From Cladophialophora immunda (taxonomy: Eukaryota; Ascomycota; Eurotiomycetes; Chaetothyriales; Herpotrichiellaceae), in assembly GCF_000835495.1 (NCBI RefSeq), contig NW_015622544.1, positions 4,058,855 to 4,122,854 on the forward strand: a stretch of DNA of 64,000 bases, given 5' to 3'. Numbering within the stretch: position 1 is the first letter of the stretch; each line of letters opens with the position of its first letter. Both the position numbers and the translations under genes were made by a program. Shown in pieces: positions 22,199 to 32,919 of this stretch. The notes below the pieces were generated by a model. The model had not been told where the DNA came from, made no database searches, and saw nothing but the letters and a program-made list of their open reading frames with translations.

Positions 22199-23875
22199 AT
22201 GGTGGTCAGGCCGTTCAACGTCATCCAGCCCAAGGACGTCCCCGAGGGCACGCCAGAGTACGAGTCCAAGCGGGCGGCCTTGCTTCGAGCCTTCAACGAA
22301 AAGATCCCCCAGGAGTACTACATCCCGCAGGAGGTCGTCGCCAGCCCGCCGCAGGACGTCTCGGGCCTCGCGACGACCTTTGGCATCCTGACGCCCGAGG
22401 AGATCGCCATCACCGAGACCGCCGATGCCACGACCCTGGCCGAGGCCATCGCCGGCCGCAAGTACACGGCCGTCGCGGTGGCCACGGCCTTCTGCAAGCG
22501 GGCCATCGTCGCCCACCAGCTGACCTGCTGCCTGACGCAGTGGTTCATGGACGAGGCGCTGGCGCAGGCCAAGTCGCTCGACGAGTACCTGGCCAAGCAC
22601 GGCAAGACCGTGGGCCCGCTGCACGGCGTGCCGGTCAGCATCAAGGACCACATGCCCATCGCCGGGACGTTCTCGTCGACGGGCACCTTTGGCAGCATCG
22701 TCCACAACGACACGGACAGCCAGCTGGTGGCGATCCTGCGCGGCCTGGGGGCGGTCTTCTACTGCAAGACGAACCAACCCCAGACCCTGATGCACCTGGA
22801 GTCGGACTCGCACTGGGGCCGGGTGCTGAATCCCTACAACATCCACCTCTCCGCCGGCGGCTCGACGGGCGGCGAGGCGGCCCTGATCGCCATGAAGGGG
22901 TCGATCCTGGGGGTCGGCACCGACATTGGCGGCAGCATCCGCGGGCCCGCGGCGTTCTGCGGCATCTACGGGTTCAAGCCGACGTCGTACACCTTGCCCA
23001 TGAAGGACATGATCGCGGCGCCGTTCCCCGCCGAGCTCAACGTGCTGTGCTCGATCGGGCCCATGTGCCGGAGCCTGAGGGACATGGACCTGTTCACCGG
23101 CCACGTCATCGCGGCGAAGCCCCATCTCGAAGACCCCAGGATCGTGCCCCTGCCGTGGACGGGTCTCCAGACCCCGATCCCGGGGAAGCTGAAGGTCGGG
23201 GTGATCAGCCACGACGGCTTCATCGACCCGCAGCCGCCGGTCAAGCGCGCCGTGGCCTGGGCGAAGGCGCTCCTCTCGGACCCCAAGCACGCCGACGTGA
23301 TCGAGGTCAAGGACTTTACGCCGTACGACGCCGCCGGCGCGTGGGCCAAGATCCGCCGCATGTACTGGCCGGACGGCGGCCAGGGGATGGCCGAGCACAT
23401 CACCGAGACGGGCGAGCCGATCCACCCGCTGTCGTCGTGGATCTGGAAGGACGCCGAACCCTTGGGGATGCAGACGGGCGTCGACGTGAGCAACATGCGC
23501 GGCGAGCGCGACGCCTTCCGCATCGCCTTCGCCGCGCACTGGAACGCCCAGGACGTGGACGTGGTGATCGGGCCCTGCTTCGTCGGCCCGGCCTCGGCGC
23601 ACGACACGGCCTTCTACTGGACGTACACGTCCCTGTACAACTTCGTCGACTACCCCGGCGTCGTGGTCCCGACCCCGATCACGGCCGAGAAGGCGGAAAC
23701 GTACGCGGCCGACTACACGCCCCTGAGCGACGCGTGCGCGCACGTCAAGCAGCTGTGGGAGGAGGGGGATTTCGAGAAGGCCCCCATCAACCTGCAGGTC
23801 GTGGCGCGCAAGTACCACGACAGCCAGCTGTTTGGGGCGCTGGCGGTCTTGAAGGATGTCTTGGGACTGCCGTAG
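22199..23875 (+). CDS. Amidase of the amidase-signature family (acetamidase-like)
   Basis: A single exon of 558 residues with very GC-rich codon use. The Ser-cis-Ser-Lys triad is visible: Lys149 in VSIKDH, Ser222 in GGSTGGE and Ser246 in GTDIGGSIRGP. FCGIYGFKPTS follows, as in AmdS-type fungal amidases. The N-terminus (EYESKRAALLRAFNEKIPQEY) and the length match the acetamidase/fatty-acid-amide-hydrolase-like group used to release ammonia from amides. The start is the first ATG after a leader with GATA-type sites. The exact substrate is not readable from sequence. Long frames on the opposite strand and in the +2 frame are GC-driven shadows. Confidence 0.94.
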   Translation: MVVRPFNVIQPKDVPEGTPEYESKRAALLRAFNEKIPQEYYIPQEVVASPPQDVSGLATTFGILTPEEIAITETADATTLAEAIAGRKYTAVAVATAFCKRAIVAHQLTCCLTQWFMDEALAQAKSLDEYLAKHGKTVGPLHGVPVSIKDHMPIAGTFSSTGTFGSIVHNDTDSQLVAILRGLGAVFYCKTNQPQTLMHLESDSHWGRVLNPYNIHLSAGGSTGGEAALIAMKGSILGVGTDIGGSIRGPAAFCGIYGFKPTSYTLPMKDMIAAPFPAELNVLCSIGPMCRSLRDMDLFTGHVIAAKPHLEDPRIVPLPWTGLQTPIPGKLKVGVISHDGFIDPQPPVKRAVAWAKALLSDPKHADVIEVKDFTPYDAAGAWAKIRRMYWPDGGQGMAEHITETGEPIHPLSSWIWKDAEPLGMQTGVDVSNMRGERDAFRIAFAAHWNAQDVDVVIGPCFVGPASAHDTAFYWTYTSLYNFVDYPGVVVPTPITAEKAETYAADYTPLSDACAHVKQLWEEGDFEKAPINLQVVARKYHDSQLFGALAVLKDVLGLP

Positions 23876-24436
23876 AGGTCTGCGGCCGTGTCCCGACTCT
23901 CATCCAGATGAATATGAAGGATCACAAAGGACTATTGACTCCTTACCTTGGCAAGCTCCCTGGAGAACTTATCTGAGTGGCGCCCACGGGTATTCTGTTT
24001 CTCTCCGTTGCTACTGTAGTACTTCGTATATGATGTATGATGAGACAAAATGGTTGAGATCGCGTATTCTTTCTTGAAGTAAAGGCGCCCGTTGCCATAG
24101 CATGCCCGATCGACTTGAAAAGATATATGTCTTTGGTGTGAGAGGCGTTTAGAGCATTCAAATCCGTTCCAGTGGGTTCGTGAGAACGAGCAGGCTCAAT
24201 GCCTAGGCAGGTGATGGTATCGGCGGGGCTGGCAAGGCTGAATGCTCGCCAGGCGCTCAGCCGGGCATGTCTGGCTGGCGGCCCTACTTCCCTCACTATT
24301 GGTTCTTTCCCCGCCATCAGCCCCCACTCAGCCCATCTTTTCCATTTACTGTTATATATTGAAATCCCCAAAAATGAGCAAATTTATGCTCGAAAAACGC
24401 AACAGAGGAATTTAATCCCCCTCACCAACAAAGTCC
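23876..24436. other. Intergenic region upstream of tRNA-Leu
   Basis: About 560 bp holding the amidase 3' UTR and the 5' flank of the tRNA gene. A small hairpin-like GAGCA...TGCTC lies at about 24374-24391. No gene was seen. Confidence 0.5.
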
Positions 24437-24443
24437 GACAGGT

Positions 24444-24454
24444 TGGCCGAGTGG
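24444..24454 (+). promoter_or_regulatory. A box of the tRNA-Leu internal pol III promoter
   Basis: TGGCCGAGTGG matches the A-box consensus in the D arm. Confidence 0.85.
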
Positions 24455-24474
24455 TTCAAGGCGGCAGATTTAAG

Positions 24475-24494
24475 CCCTTTTTTCAAAGGAAGAA
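24475..24494 (+). other. Canonical tRNA intron after position 37
   Basis: Twenty nucleotides between G37 of the anticodon loop and C38. Removal restores a 7-nt loop (TTTAAGC) closed by the GCAGA/TCTGC stem. Confidence 0.85.
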
Positions 24495-24519
24495 CTCTGC
24501 TTTCCGAGAGGAAGCGTGG

Positions 24520-24588
24520 GTAAGTAACATACATAGACACCTCGCCAATATGCCATCGCCCAACAAACAGTCATTAACAGAAGGATAG
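24520..24588 (+). other. GT-AG intron-like insertion in the tRNA-Leu T-stem
   Basis: The 69-nt segment begins GTAAGT, contains CATTAAC as a possible branch site about 10 nt before the end, and ends GGATAG. These are fungal pre-mRNA intron signals, and the length is within the range of the protein-gene introns in this window. Precise GT-AG removal rejoins GTGG to GTTCGAACCCCAC and gives a perfect T arm. One-base sliding at the junction (G on both sides) leaves 24521-24589 as an equal alternative boundary. Confidence 0.8.
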
Positions 24589-24598
24589 GTTCGAACCC
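24588..24598 (+). promoter_or_regulatory. B box of the tRNA-Leu internal pol III promoter
   Basis: GGTTCGAACCC matches the B-box consensus. Its first G is the last base of the insertion, so TFIIIC can still recognise the interrupted gene. Confidence 0.8.
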
Positions 24599-24622
24599 CA
24601 CACCTGTCATTTCTTCCCGTTC

Positions 24623-24627
24623 TTTTT
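24623..24627 (+). terminator. Pol III terminator of tRNA-Leu
   Basis: Five consecutive T bases lie 14 nt after the discriminator base, suitable for pol III termination. An interrupted T tract starts at 24610. Confidence 0.7.
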
Positions 24628-25165
24628 GCTTTCCTTTTTGGGGGTTTCTAGGGCTCTATCAAGTCCGAAAGTTCTAGAGAAAGATGGACCTCGACACCTT
24701 GAATACTACTTTTATCCTAGATAGTTACCTAATGTATGGGTACCAAAAGTTGGTATTGGCTTGCTGCATAGCTGGCTACTTCAATCACGCCTCGTAGCTC
24801 TGGTCGCTTTTCCTTTTCATATCATATGCATCTAGCGTTGAGAAGGGATGGAAGCACCCTTCTGTCGACGAAGGAATCATGCACGTTCATCGTCGAATCA
24901 AACCAGATATCGCCTCCAACCGAGCCTGTCCAACATGCCGTCCACCTTCTGGCACCTTGTTGCTCTTCCTTCTTTTTGCAGAGAGATACAGAGGCTCTTG
25001 ATCAAGAACTAAAAATGGCATCCCGCGCTGTCCTGGTTCAGCCTTGCAGGCTACCTGTCAACGCAAGCGCTCCAATATCCTTGCTTGTCATCGATAGAAG
25101 TTCGTGAATTCATTACTACCTAGAGAGAAGCTCGCCATCTATCCAGCTCTAAACCTCGGGCCATC
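24628..25165. other. Intergenic region between tRNA-Leu and the AAA ATPase gene
   Basis: About 540 bp with no conserved frame. It includes the 3' UTR of the minus-strand AAA gene. Confidence 0.5.
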
Positions 25166-28100
25166 CTAATGACTCTCGTCCGGTGGTGAGGACGAGGGCC
25201 CCGGATTCTGGGCTCGTGGACGTCCCTGGAGCCGGAAAGTCTCGAGATGATGGCCGCGGTTGTCGTCATCTCTTTGCGAAGACTTGCCTCCCCTGGCCTT
25301 GTCCCTGTCCATCTTGATGGCTGCAATGACGGATTCGAGAGCCCGACGTCCCGACTCCTTAGCACGGGTTTCTGCATCGGCGCCATGAACCTCCTTGAGG
25401 TACCGCATGAACTCCAGGTATGCTTTGGACACGACTTCCAGGTGCGACGCTCGTAGCACGACCTTGGTACCGGATTGCGCCTTCAGGTCATACTTCTTGT
25501 TCGATGGCTGGGCCTCAAACTCGGCGAGGGCCAGTGCCGTCTGGCACGCATTGCGGATCTGGCGTCCGTTCCATCGAGCATCTTCGTTCTGAAGGAAGTA
25601 ATCCCCAACATTCTGGAGGATCTCGAACTCTTCGATCTTGATCTTTCTGCCTTTCACGTCGTATCTTTCTTTGATGAGGTCCAAGTTCAATTTGAACACC
25701 TTGTTGGTTGATACGCGGCTCAGAGGCGGGTAATGGAGGCTCATGTGAATTCGGGAGGCAAAAGCTTCGTCGAAATCGCCAATTCTATCGAGTGTTAGAA
25801 TGTCTCCGATAAACCGCGCCTCGAAAATCCGACAGCACGCACCGATTCGTTGTCAAGAAGAGTATGCCAGCGTAATATTCCAGCACTCGGAGGAACACTG
25901 AACAGTAAGTTGAGCGAATTAGCTTGTATCTGGTATGACGGGACTCGTTTCTTGATGCGCTCAAAGAGACACCAATCTCGACCATGTCTACTCACCAGCA
26001 ACAAGTCCATTTCGAGTGAAGTCCTGGTGCCGTCTCTCAGCCAGGAAGACATCTGCTTCGTCGAGAAGAAGGATACAGCCCCATCTGTTGGCAAGAGCGA
26101 AGTTCGTTTGCAATGCAGTTTCGACCTGTTTGGCATCCGAACCAAGATCCCCTGGATGTCGAAAACCCTGATTAGCTGGCCTTTACGTTGTCTCAGCCGC
26201 AAGTCAACCTTTTACTCACCGCAGGTGATTTGGAAAAGTGGCTTCTTAAATCTCTCTGCAACACCCTCTGGAAGACGCCACGCACGTTTCGTTAGCTTCA
26301 TGCACGCTCAATTGGGGAATCTCAAACGTATAAATAGACCACTTGATCGCCACGTTATCGAACGATTGTGGAAAACGGAGATTTCGTACCAGCAGTTGTT
26401 GTTTTTCCGACTCCTGGGGCACCATGGAGGAGGATGATTAAACCCTTCCCTAATAAAGGTTCAGCCATAGAAACAATAGGGTCACGACATGCAAGAAGTG
26501 TACCTTTGCCACGCACAATGTCGGCCTGCTCATCTTTGTCCTGCTGTAGCTCCTTGTTTCGGAAGTGTTGGGCAATCAGCGAGAGAACCATCTTCTTGTG
26601 GCCTGGAGGCAATACAAGGCGTCCAAAGGCAGTCTTGTCGGCTTCGTCATCATCCGGGTCATCGTCCGTGTTCTCATCTTCCTTAATATCGTCTTTGACA
26701 GCAGAAGTATTTACATTGGTAAGGTACGACAGGTCGAGCTGTGCTATGTACAATGTGAGCATGCGAGTGGACAGGTGTAGGACTGTTTACCATCATTACT
26801 TACCCCATGTGCGATCTCTCAAGACAAAGCCGAAGACTCGATATGACATGATAAGTAGCTCTTCATCCTTTAGATCATTTTCGTCCGGCTGGATACTTTC
26901 CAAAAGCCGGGGATAGATGGCCACCGAAGGTAAATTGCGTGGATTGTCCTCGATTTCGTCCATAATATCACTGATGAATTTCTTGCAGTGATGGTTATCA
27001 ACATAGGAATCGTCGTGGACGTTCTCTTGCCAGCAACACTCCGCGGTGCAGCCATCGGATTTCTCGTTTCCTGCGAGGTCAGCTGCCAGGCCTACGAGGG
27101 GCGTAATCTCTGGCCACCACTTCTCCCTGTTTTTCTCGGTTGCGAAGGCCTCCTCGAAATCGATAACGACCTGGCTCTCGATCTCATCTCTGGTATCGAC
27201 GGTCAGGCCTGCATAATACATGTGCTTGACTCTAGCCACCTCGACAAACTTCTTGCCACGGTCGATGAGGCTTTCTCGCAACTGAGCAACGCCAGCCTCC
27301 ACCTGACTCTCGTACTCAGCCGCTCCAACCTTGGCCAACTGAGTGAGTCTCCTTACATTGCTCGCAACATAGAGGCGGAGAGGGAGGATTTCGAGACTGG
27401 TCAAAGGTCGCTCGCCATCAAATCTTTCGATCTTGAATTCCTTTAAGACCGGTCCGAGCTGCTTCCCATCGTAGTGAATGTAGATACAGGAAACAGATAT
27501 GTCCGATTTGGGTCGAGATTCCTCGTTGTCCTTTTCTTTGGCATAGAAAGCCCAACGATCAGCACCCTTGTGCGGAGGCGTGGCAACGTTGGCGACGAGG
27601 TATGCTTGCCTACCATCGTTGGAGACGACAGCATCTCCAGATTTGAACAAATACCAAATATCTGAGAAGGAGATCTTGTCACATGCCAAACTGTTCAGGT
27701 AGGCATGCTTCGAGTTGAGGTAATTGTCCATAAATTCCAGCAGGCAAGGTAAATGCTCTAGAGCTGTGCTGGACGTGCTGTAGCCGTTCGGATCCTCCAC
27801 CCCGGACTTGTCTTTCTCCATTGATTGTGCATCTGGCGAGTCTTGTTCTCCAGCGGCATTTCCGCGCTCGTTACGATCGGGAGGTTCTGTTGCCGTAGGT
27901 AAGGCCTTGTTGTCGAGTTTTGCGGCTTCATGATCACACAATAACTTAGAATGCCACTCTCGTATCTCTTTATCATAGTATCTCAGCATCTTGAATGGTC
28001 GGAGCAACACGAGCGAGGTGTTCTCATTTTGCTCCTCTTGGTCGGTGATCAGTTCGGATCCATGAATACGGCAAAGAATCATGATGAGCTCCTTTGAATG

Positions 28101-29315
28101 GATCCTGATTCGTTCAGGTAGGGGTGCTTGGCCCTCTTCGAGCTTGACCCCAGGAACATCCATGGCTTTAGGGGCAAGGATGCTACTCTTGGAAAATCTC
28201 CACGGCGTAGCTGAAATCCTCGGCTCCTCAACGAGAACGTCGATTGCAAAAGGCGGTTCTTGAAGGAAGCGAACGGCTCTGAATGCTTCCCACCCAACTC
28301 GATTCAGCTTCGCCAGCATCATTTGCTGGGTTGATGTAGTCGATGTCAAAATACGATCACCGCCAGGATTTATGGACTCTCCCAGCGCTTCTCTGGCTCT
28401 TTTTGCGTTGTCTCTTCTCTGTCCTTGTCTGCGCTGGGTCTCTTTTTTCGTTTTGTGTCTCAGATACCTCGATCTCTGGGCATTAAGCCGGTCGAGCTCC
28501 CATTCGAAGTCGCCGCGTAGTCTTGCACGAAAGTAGTCAAAATCCCTCGAGCGTGTTGAACCGTCACTCCATTCTTCGCTGTCAGATGTATCCCATTGGT
28601 TAGGAGGCCCGAGTTTGCGAGAGTATATTGGTCGAAGCGAGGTGGGCGGACGGATAGCGCGAGGTGGGTTCAGCACGGTAGGATCGGGTCCGGTTCGTGT
28701 CATTTCTGTCCAGTTCGCGTACTCCTCCCAGTGCGCAAAATCCCTTGTGAAAGGATCGTGTTTGCCGTGTTGCTCTACGACGTACTCGCTTGGAATGTGC
28801 GTCATAAAAGACCCTGCGTAGCCATAGTTTGTTCGGTCAGCTGCGCCTTTTTCAGCTTTTTCTTCCATGTCCTTTACCCATTTCTTTGCTGAGCGAGCCC
28901 TCCTTATCTGCTTTCGAAGCCGTTTCTCTTCAGAATCATTTTGGGCCTGAGATTCCTCGTCCGAAGCGAAGTGTTGGGTGTTGATGTTTTGCTCGCGTCT
29001 TGCTTGCTGATGCAATTGACTAAGCCTCTCTTGCAATGCTTGAATCTCGAGATATAAGGGAGAAGTGGCGGTATCTGTGTCCGGGCGTGCTCGAGTAGTT
29101 GTGTCGTGATCATGGGTTTGATCATTAGCCTGTTCGTTCTGGAGAAGGTCAGCTGCTTGTCCTGCATTTTGATTAGAACTTTGAGTACCGACGTTGTTCC
29201 TCTCAATCTTCTCCCCTGGCTGTATGTGTGCAGGATCCCGCGGAGCCTCAACGGAAATAGCGGCTGGTAGAGTGAGAGATGGGATACCCGTAGCGCTCTC
29301 GGGAAATGATGCCAT
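25166..29315 (-). CDS. Large AAA-family ATPase (fungal DUF7025-type)
   Basis: Seven exons join in frame: 29315-26804, 26743-26504, 26449-26390, 26255-26220, 26151-25996, 25897-25843 and 25784-25166, giving about 1,225 residues. The long N-terminal part has a coiled coil (LYLEIQALQERLSQLHQQAR) and a conserved middle with YLNSLACDKISFSDIWYLFKSGDAVV, typical of the fungal DUF7025 group as I remember it. The C-terminal AAA module has Walker A GAPGVGKTTTAE (about residues 927-938, across an exon join), Walker B ILLLDEADVF, the sensor TTNR and an Arg finger region FASRIHMSLHYPPLS. Such proteins are common and often multicopy in Pezizomycotina; cellular role unknown. The C-terminus is a charged, disordered tail. 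Confidence 0.9.
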
Positions 29316-29979
29316 TATGATACGGAACTGGGGTCCTCCAGCCTTGTCCAGCCTTCGAACTCGACTCTAACAAAGTGGCTTTGCAGGCGCACACAAGGTT
29401 GAAATTAGGTTGCTGGCCACAGCTTGCTTTCGCCTTCTGAGGCACAAGCCTCTGAGGAAGACGTCAATTTCCGAGTGAACCGTGATGGAATGCGATGCTA
29501 TAGCCTGGCAATGACACAGGCTGGCGTGGGAAGAGAAACCACGTCCTGATAAGGCTTCGATCCATAGTACCTTACAGAGCCGCACATGTTCTAGGCAACT
29601 GCGAGGGGGAGAGCTCGACGTCCGCTAGGCGCCGAGCCCATTAGGCTCGCTAAGCCACTGGAAGAAGTAGTGGGGGAAGACGTTTCAGCTCGAATGCAGG
29701 GGTAGCATATATCATGCCAAACTGACCAAGCAATCCCTAGTCCAAAAACCCCCATCCTCCAGGACCTCGAATCAGAGCTGACGCTTGCACACCGGTGCGG
29801 ACGCCTGGCTGCCTTTGCTGTTGAAATAGTGCAGCACATCTGCGAAGTCACAGCGCCCGATTAGTGCAGGTCGCGCAGGCCGACAAGGCGACGTGGTTTG
29901 AGGGAACTGAGGGGGTTTAATACAGCTATCCTCTTGGCCCCTCACAGACCGCGGAGTCTGCTTCGCAATTGCGCGACTG
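29316..29979. other. Divergent intergenic region of the AAA and STAND-like genes
   Basis: A 664-bp region with two divergent starts. No convincing coding frame or regulatory site was recognised. A small palindromic CCTCTGAGG sits at about 29449-29457. Confidence 0.5.
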
Positions 29980-32073
29980 ATGGAACCGGCGAAGGCGTAC
30001 ATCCCAGAACTTGGCCGGCAGTCGCTAGCTGTTGATTTCATCGACAATCGCCTAGGAAAGTATCACCCCGGATTTGCGACGCCGCCTGCCCGGTACGATC
30101 CGGCCCTCGACAGCTTCATCATCTCGTCTCCGCCAGCGGATGCCATGCAGTCACAGCAGACTTTCGCTACCCCGCAACAAGGCAATGTCCACATTGGTCC
30201 AAGGCCGGTCCCCAAGCCCGTTGCGGCGTTGCAATTCTGGAACTTCCTGTTCGACCGTGCCATGGGCGAGTTTAAGCTGGCCTCTGAAGAACCAAAGGGC
30301 CGCGAAAAAGCTGGATTCTCTATCCGGGACAAAACCAACTGGGCTGCCGTTTTCGATCAGTTGGAAAAGGCCCGCGACTTCTACTCGGGAAAGAAAAGGC
30401 CCAGCTATCGCAAGCTGGCTGATCATGCTGCCCCGGTCGCCCTCGATGTCATCAAGCTAGTTCCAGACATGAACAGTGTGTTTGTGACGCCTGTCGTAGC
30501 CTCTGTCCGAATCATCCTAGAGGTATGGGAACTATCTGTCAAGCGTTGGTGAAGACTGGTGCTCACATCGCTGCTCAACAATAGGCAGTCAAGAAAGCTG
30601 CAGAGGTCAGAAAGGAGATGGAATGCGCATTCGATGACATCGATATGATGTTTTCTGAGATTGAGCTTTTCCTTCAGGCGTTTCCGGATGATGAACACAT
30701 TGTCCAGGCTTCCGTCGAGTTGATCACGGCAACATTCTCTGCCATTGAAGCAGTCATTGGATTCTTCACAAAATCTGCTCGTAAGCTCCCTCCATCAGAC
30801 ATCGGCGGACGACTTGATTAGCCGGTCTCTATTTTGCAATCACTCATTCTGGCAGTGAAACGATCGGGCCGGGCCATCCTCAGCAGAGAGACATACGAGC
30901 AGCAAATGCTAGACACGCTTAAAAAGGTCGAGTCCAGTAGTCAGCGGCTTCTTCGCCAGGCGAAAGATTCTGGCTTGTTGCTCATGAGTGAGGGACTGCG
31001 GCGGATTCTTGCCCGTCAGGAAAAACTCCACCACGAGGGCAAAGACTTCTTCAAATCCGTGGTTGACTCCGCGGTTGATACTCTTTTGAAGCAGCTTGCG
31101 GCCAACCTGGCCAACAAAAAGGGTAGGCTGAGCCACCAAACCCGACACCATGCAGGGAAGAATCTGACAGCAACGCACTTGTGTAGACCTGGACCTGCTC
31201 TATGTCGCCATCCAGGCGAATTCACGCCCGGCGTCACCCATCCCCCCTCCCTATGAGAGCGTTGCCGAAAGCCACATAGACCCGCAGGACCTTCTCGACT
31301 GGATCGAGATTCCGAATGTGGTAGAGTATGACCTGAAGATCATTAACGAGAAGAGACAGACACGGGTCCCAATGAACGAGCAAGCACGCGCGGAACAGCT
31401 CATCCAAGCGAGACAGCTCAAGGAATGGGTGGTATCCCCTGAATCAACGCAGCTTCTGGTCCACGGAGAATACGAGGGCAAGCAAGACATATCGGGCCTG
31501 TCCCTGTTATGTTCATACCTTGCCCAGTCGCTTGTTGCCAGAGCTCCGCTGTATATCCCTCTGCTTTTCTTCTGCGGTCTCCACACCGATCGGAATGTTG
31601 ACGATTACACTGGAGGTCTGGCAATGGTCCAGAGCTTTATCTGCCAACTCTTATGCCAATTCGACTTTGACAAGGAATTGTTGGTGGTCGACGTGGATGA
31701 AGACCGCATCCGGGATGCAGATATCGGCCAGTTATGCGACCTGTTTGAGTTGCTCGTCAAGCAACTACCCAGTACGGTCGTGCTGTTTTGTATAATAGAC
31801 GGCATTGTCTACTATGAGAGAAACGAGTTTGTGGACGACATGGGACTCGTGCTGGTAACACTGCTGAAGATCTCGGAGCAGAAAGGCCAGGCAACAGTAA
31901 AGGTTCTGGTCACCAGCCCAACCGTGACGAGACTTGTCAGGAAGCCATTTCCGGACGAACTGATCTTGTCGATGGCAACAACGGCGCACTCGGACGAGGT
32001 CGCTAGCAAAGCGAGGCTAGAAAGACAGCTGGCAGAATCGTTGGAGGAGCAAATCGATGCAGAAGTCGGATGA
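29980..32073 (+). CDS. Fungal STAND/NLR-like protein, helical N-terminal domain, no clear P-loop
   Basis: Four exons: 29980-30522, 30585-30780, 30856-31122 and 31187-32073, about 630 residues, with introns of 62, 75 and 64 nt. The region ALQFWNFLFDRAMGEFKLA...KTNWAAVFDQLEKARDFYSG followed by long amphipathic helices resembles the N-terminal domain of fungal STAND proteins (DUF7708-like in my memory). The second half (LVHGEYEGKQDISGLSLLCSYLA, YIPLLFFCGLHTD, MVQSFICQLLCQF, TVVLFCIIDGIVYYE, VKVLVTSPT) resembles a NACHT-like core with a Walker-B-like strand, but there is no GxxxxGK[ST] P-loop. It has no C-terminal repeats. It may be a degenerate or non-nucleotide-binding NLR relative involved in non-self or stress response (inference). 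Confidence 0.75.
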
Positions 32074-32919
32074 CCCAGGATGCCGGGGATATCTTCTGAT
32101 ATCATAGGTAATGAAGTCAATCCTAACCTCTCATCGCTTCTCTTTTGGATATTTCTAAATTCGGAAGAGGTTAGAGGCGAAAGAACGAAAGCAGAAGGGC
32201 GAAATAGTGCAAGAATGTTAGGATAAAGGTCAGTATAGTGGCAATGAAGGCGTAGATGGTTCGAAAAGCGGCAAGGGCGTGGGAGAGCGAAACGGTGAGG
32301 ACCGCAGTCACGGGCGAAGGGTACATAGGTGATAGGGTTCTGGCTCCTGTCACACTGTTTCCCTGGTATGTACTTGATAGGTAGGTACCTACCTAGCAGA
32401 CAGATGGACACGCCGTGGGCATCATCCCCTTACGAGGTCCAGCCGGAGATGCCAATGTTGATTGAGATGAATTAATCATCAGACTAGCCCCGATCAAGAA
32501 TCGCTCGCCTCGGGGTCTGAGCACATTTTTCTTGCGTTGGCTGACCCAGCCTGCAGCCTTGCGGGTCCGGGACGGCATGTGGTGGGCGAAGACGCACCCA
32601 CTAGAGCGGGGGCTGAGGTAATTCCTCCTCCTCCGGGCTGGCAAACAGCAGCACACAGGGGAGCGGAGCATGGCCACCTCCTACAGCGAAGGACGCTGTT
32701 TGACTTCTATCACAAAAAAAATCCATTGCTCTTAAAACCTAGATCGTAACTGCAGCGCCACATGATGTATGTATGTATGTAGCCAGGCCGCAGAAAGATG
32801 GATGGACGGACGCAAAACCCCGCAGTCCAGAAACTTTTCTCTATAGTACACAAGCCTCACACAGGGCGCAATATGCTCGACACTTTTGCCGCGTCGACGC
32901 ATTTTCTCTAATTGAGTCT
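32074..32919. other. Convergent intergenic region
   Basis: About 850 bp between convergent genes. It contains a TAGG/CCTA patch at about 32377-32397 and a four-unit ATGT microsatellite at about 32764-32780. No gene was seen. Confidence 0.55.

Larger units (their letters stand above)
24437..24609 (+). tRNA. tRNA-Leu(UAA) with a canonical intron and a second, T-stem insertion
   Basis: The acceptor stem GACAGGT (24437-24443) pairs perfectly with ACCTGTC (24602-24608), and A24609 is the discriminator expected for Leu. The D arm and A box (TGGCCGAGTGG, 24444-24454) are normal. The anticodon stem GCAGA (24464-24468) pairs with TCTGC (24496-24500), with loop TT-TAA-G giving anticodon UAA. A 20-nt intron (24475-24494) sits after position 37, the usual place for SEN endonuclease. 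The long variable arm TTCC-GAGA-GGAA is as in tRNA-Leu. The T-stem is interrupted: GTGG (24516-24519), then 69 nt, then G-TTCGAAC-CCCAC (24589-24601). Without the insertion the T arm is perfect. It could be a functional gene with an unusual intron or a recently interrupted gene. Confidence 0.93.

Noticed and set aside
22142..23818. A 558-residue open frame on the minus strand across the amidase gene
   Set aside because: It is Arg/Gly/His-rich with no domain and mirrors the third-position GC bias of the amidase on the other strand. The amidase has a complete catalytic triad.
22162..23976. A 604-residue plus-strand frame overlapping the amidase
   Set aside because: It is a frame-shifted shadow with low-complexity Arg/Gly/Pro text. 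The overlapping amidase frame explains the sequence.
24199..24588. A 129-codon frame running through the tRNA-Leu region
   Set aside because: The tRNA cloverleaf with paired acceptor, D, anticodon and T stems accounts for the segment. The frame has no protein similarity.
32764..32780. Short ATGT repeat
   Set aside because: Only about four units, an ordinary microsatellite with no sign of function.
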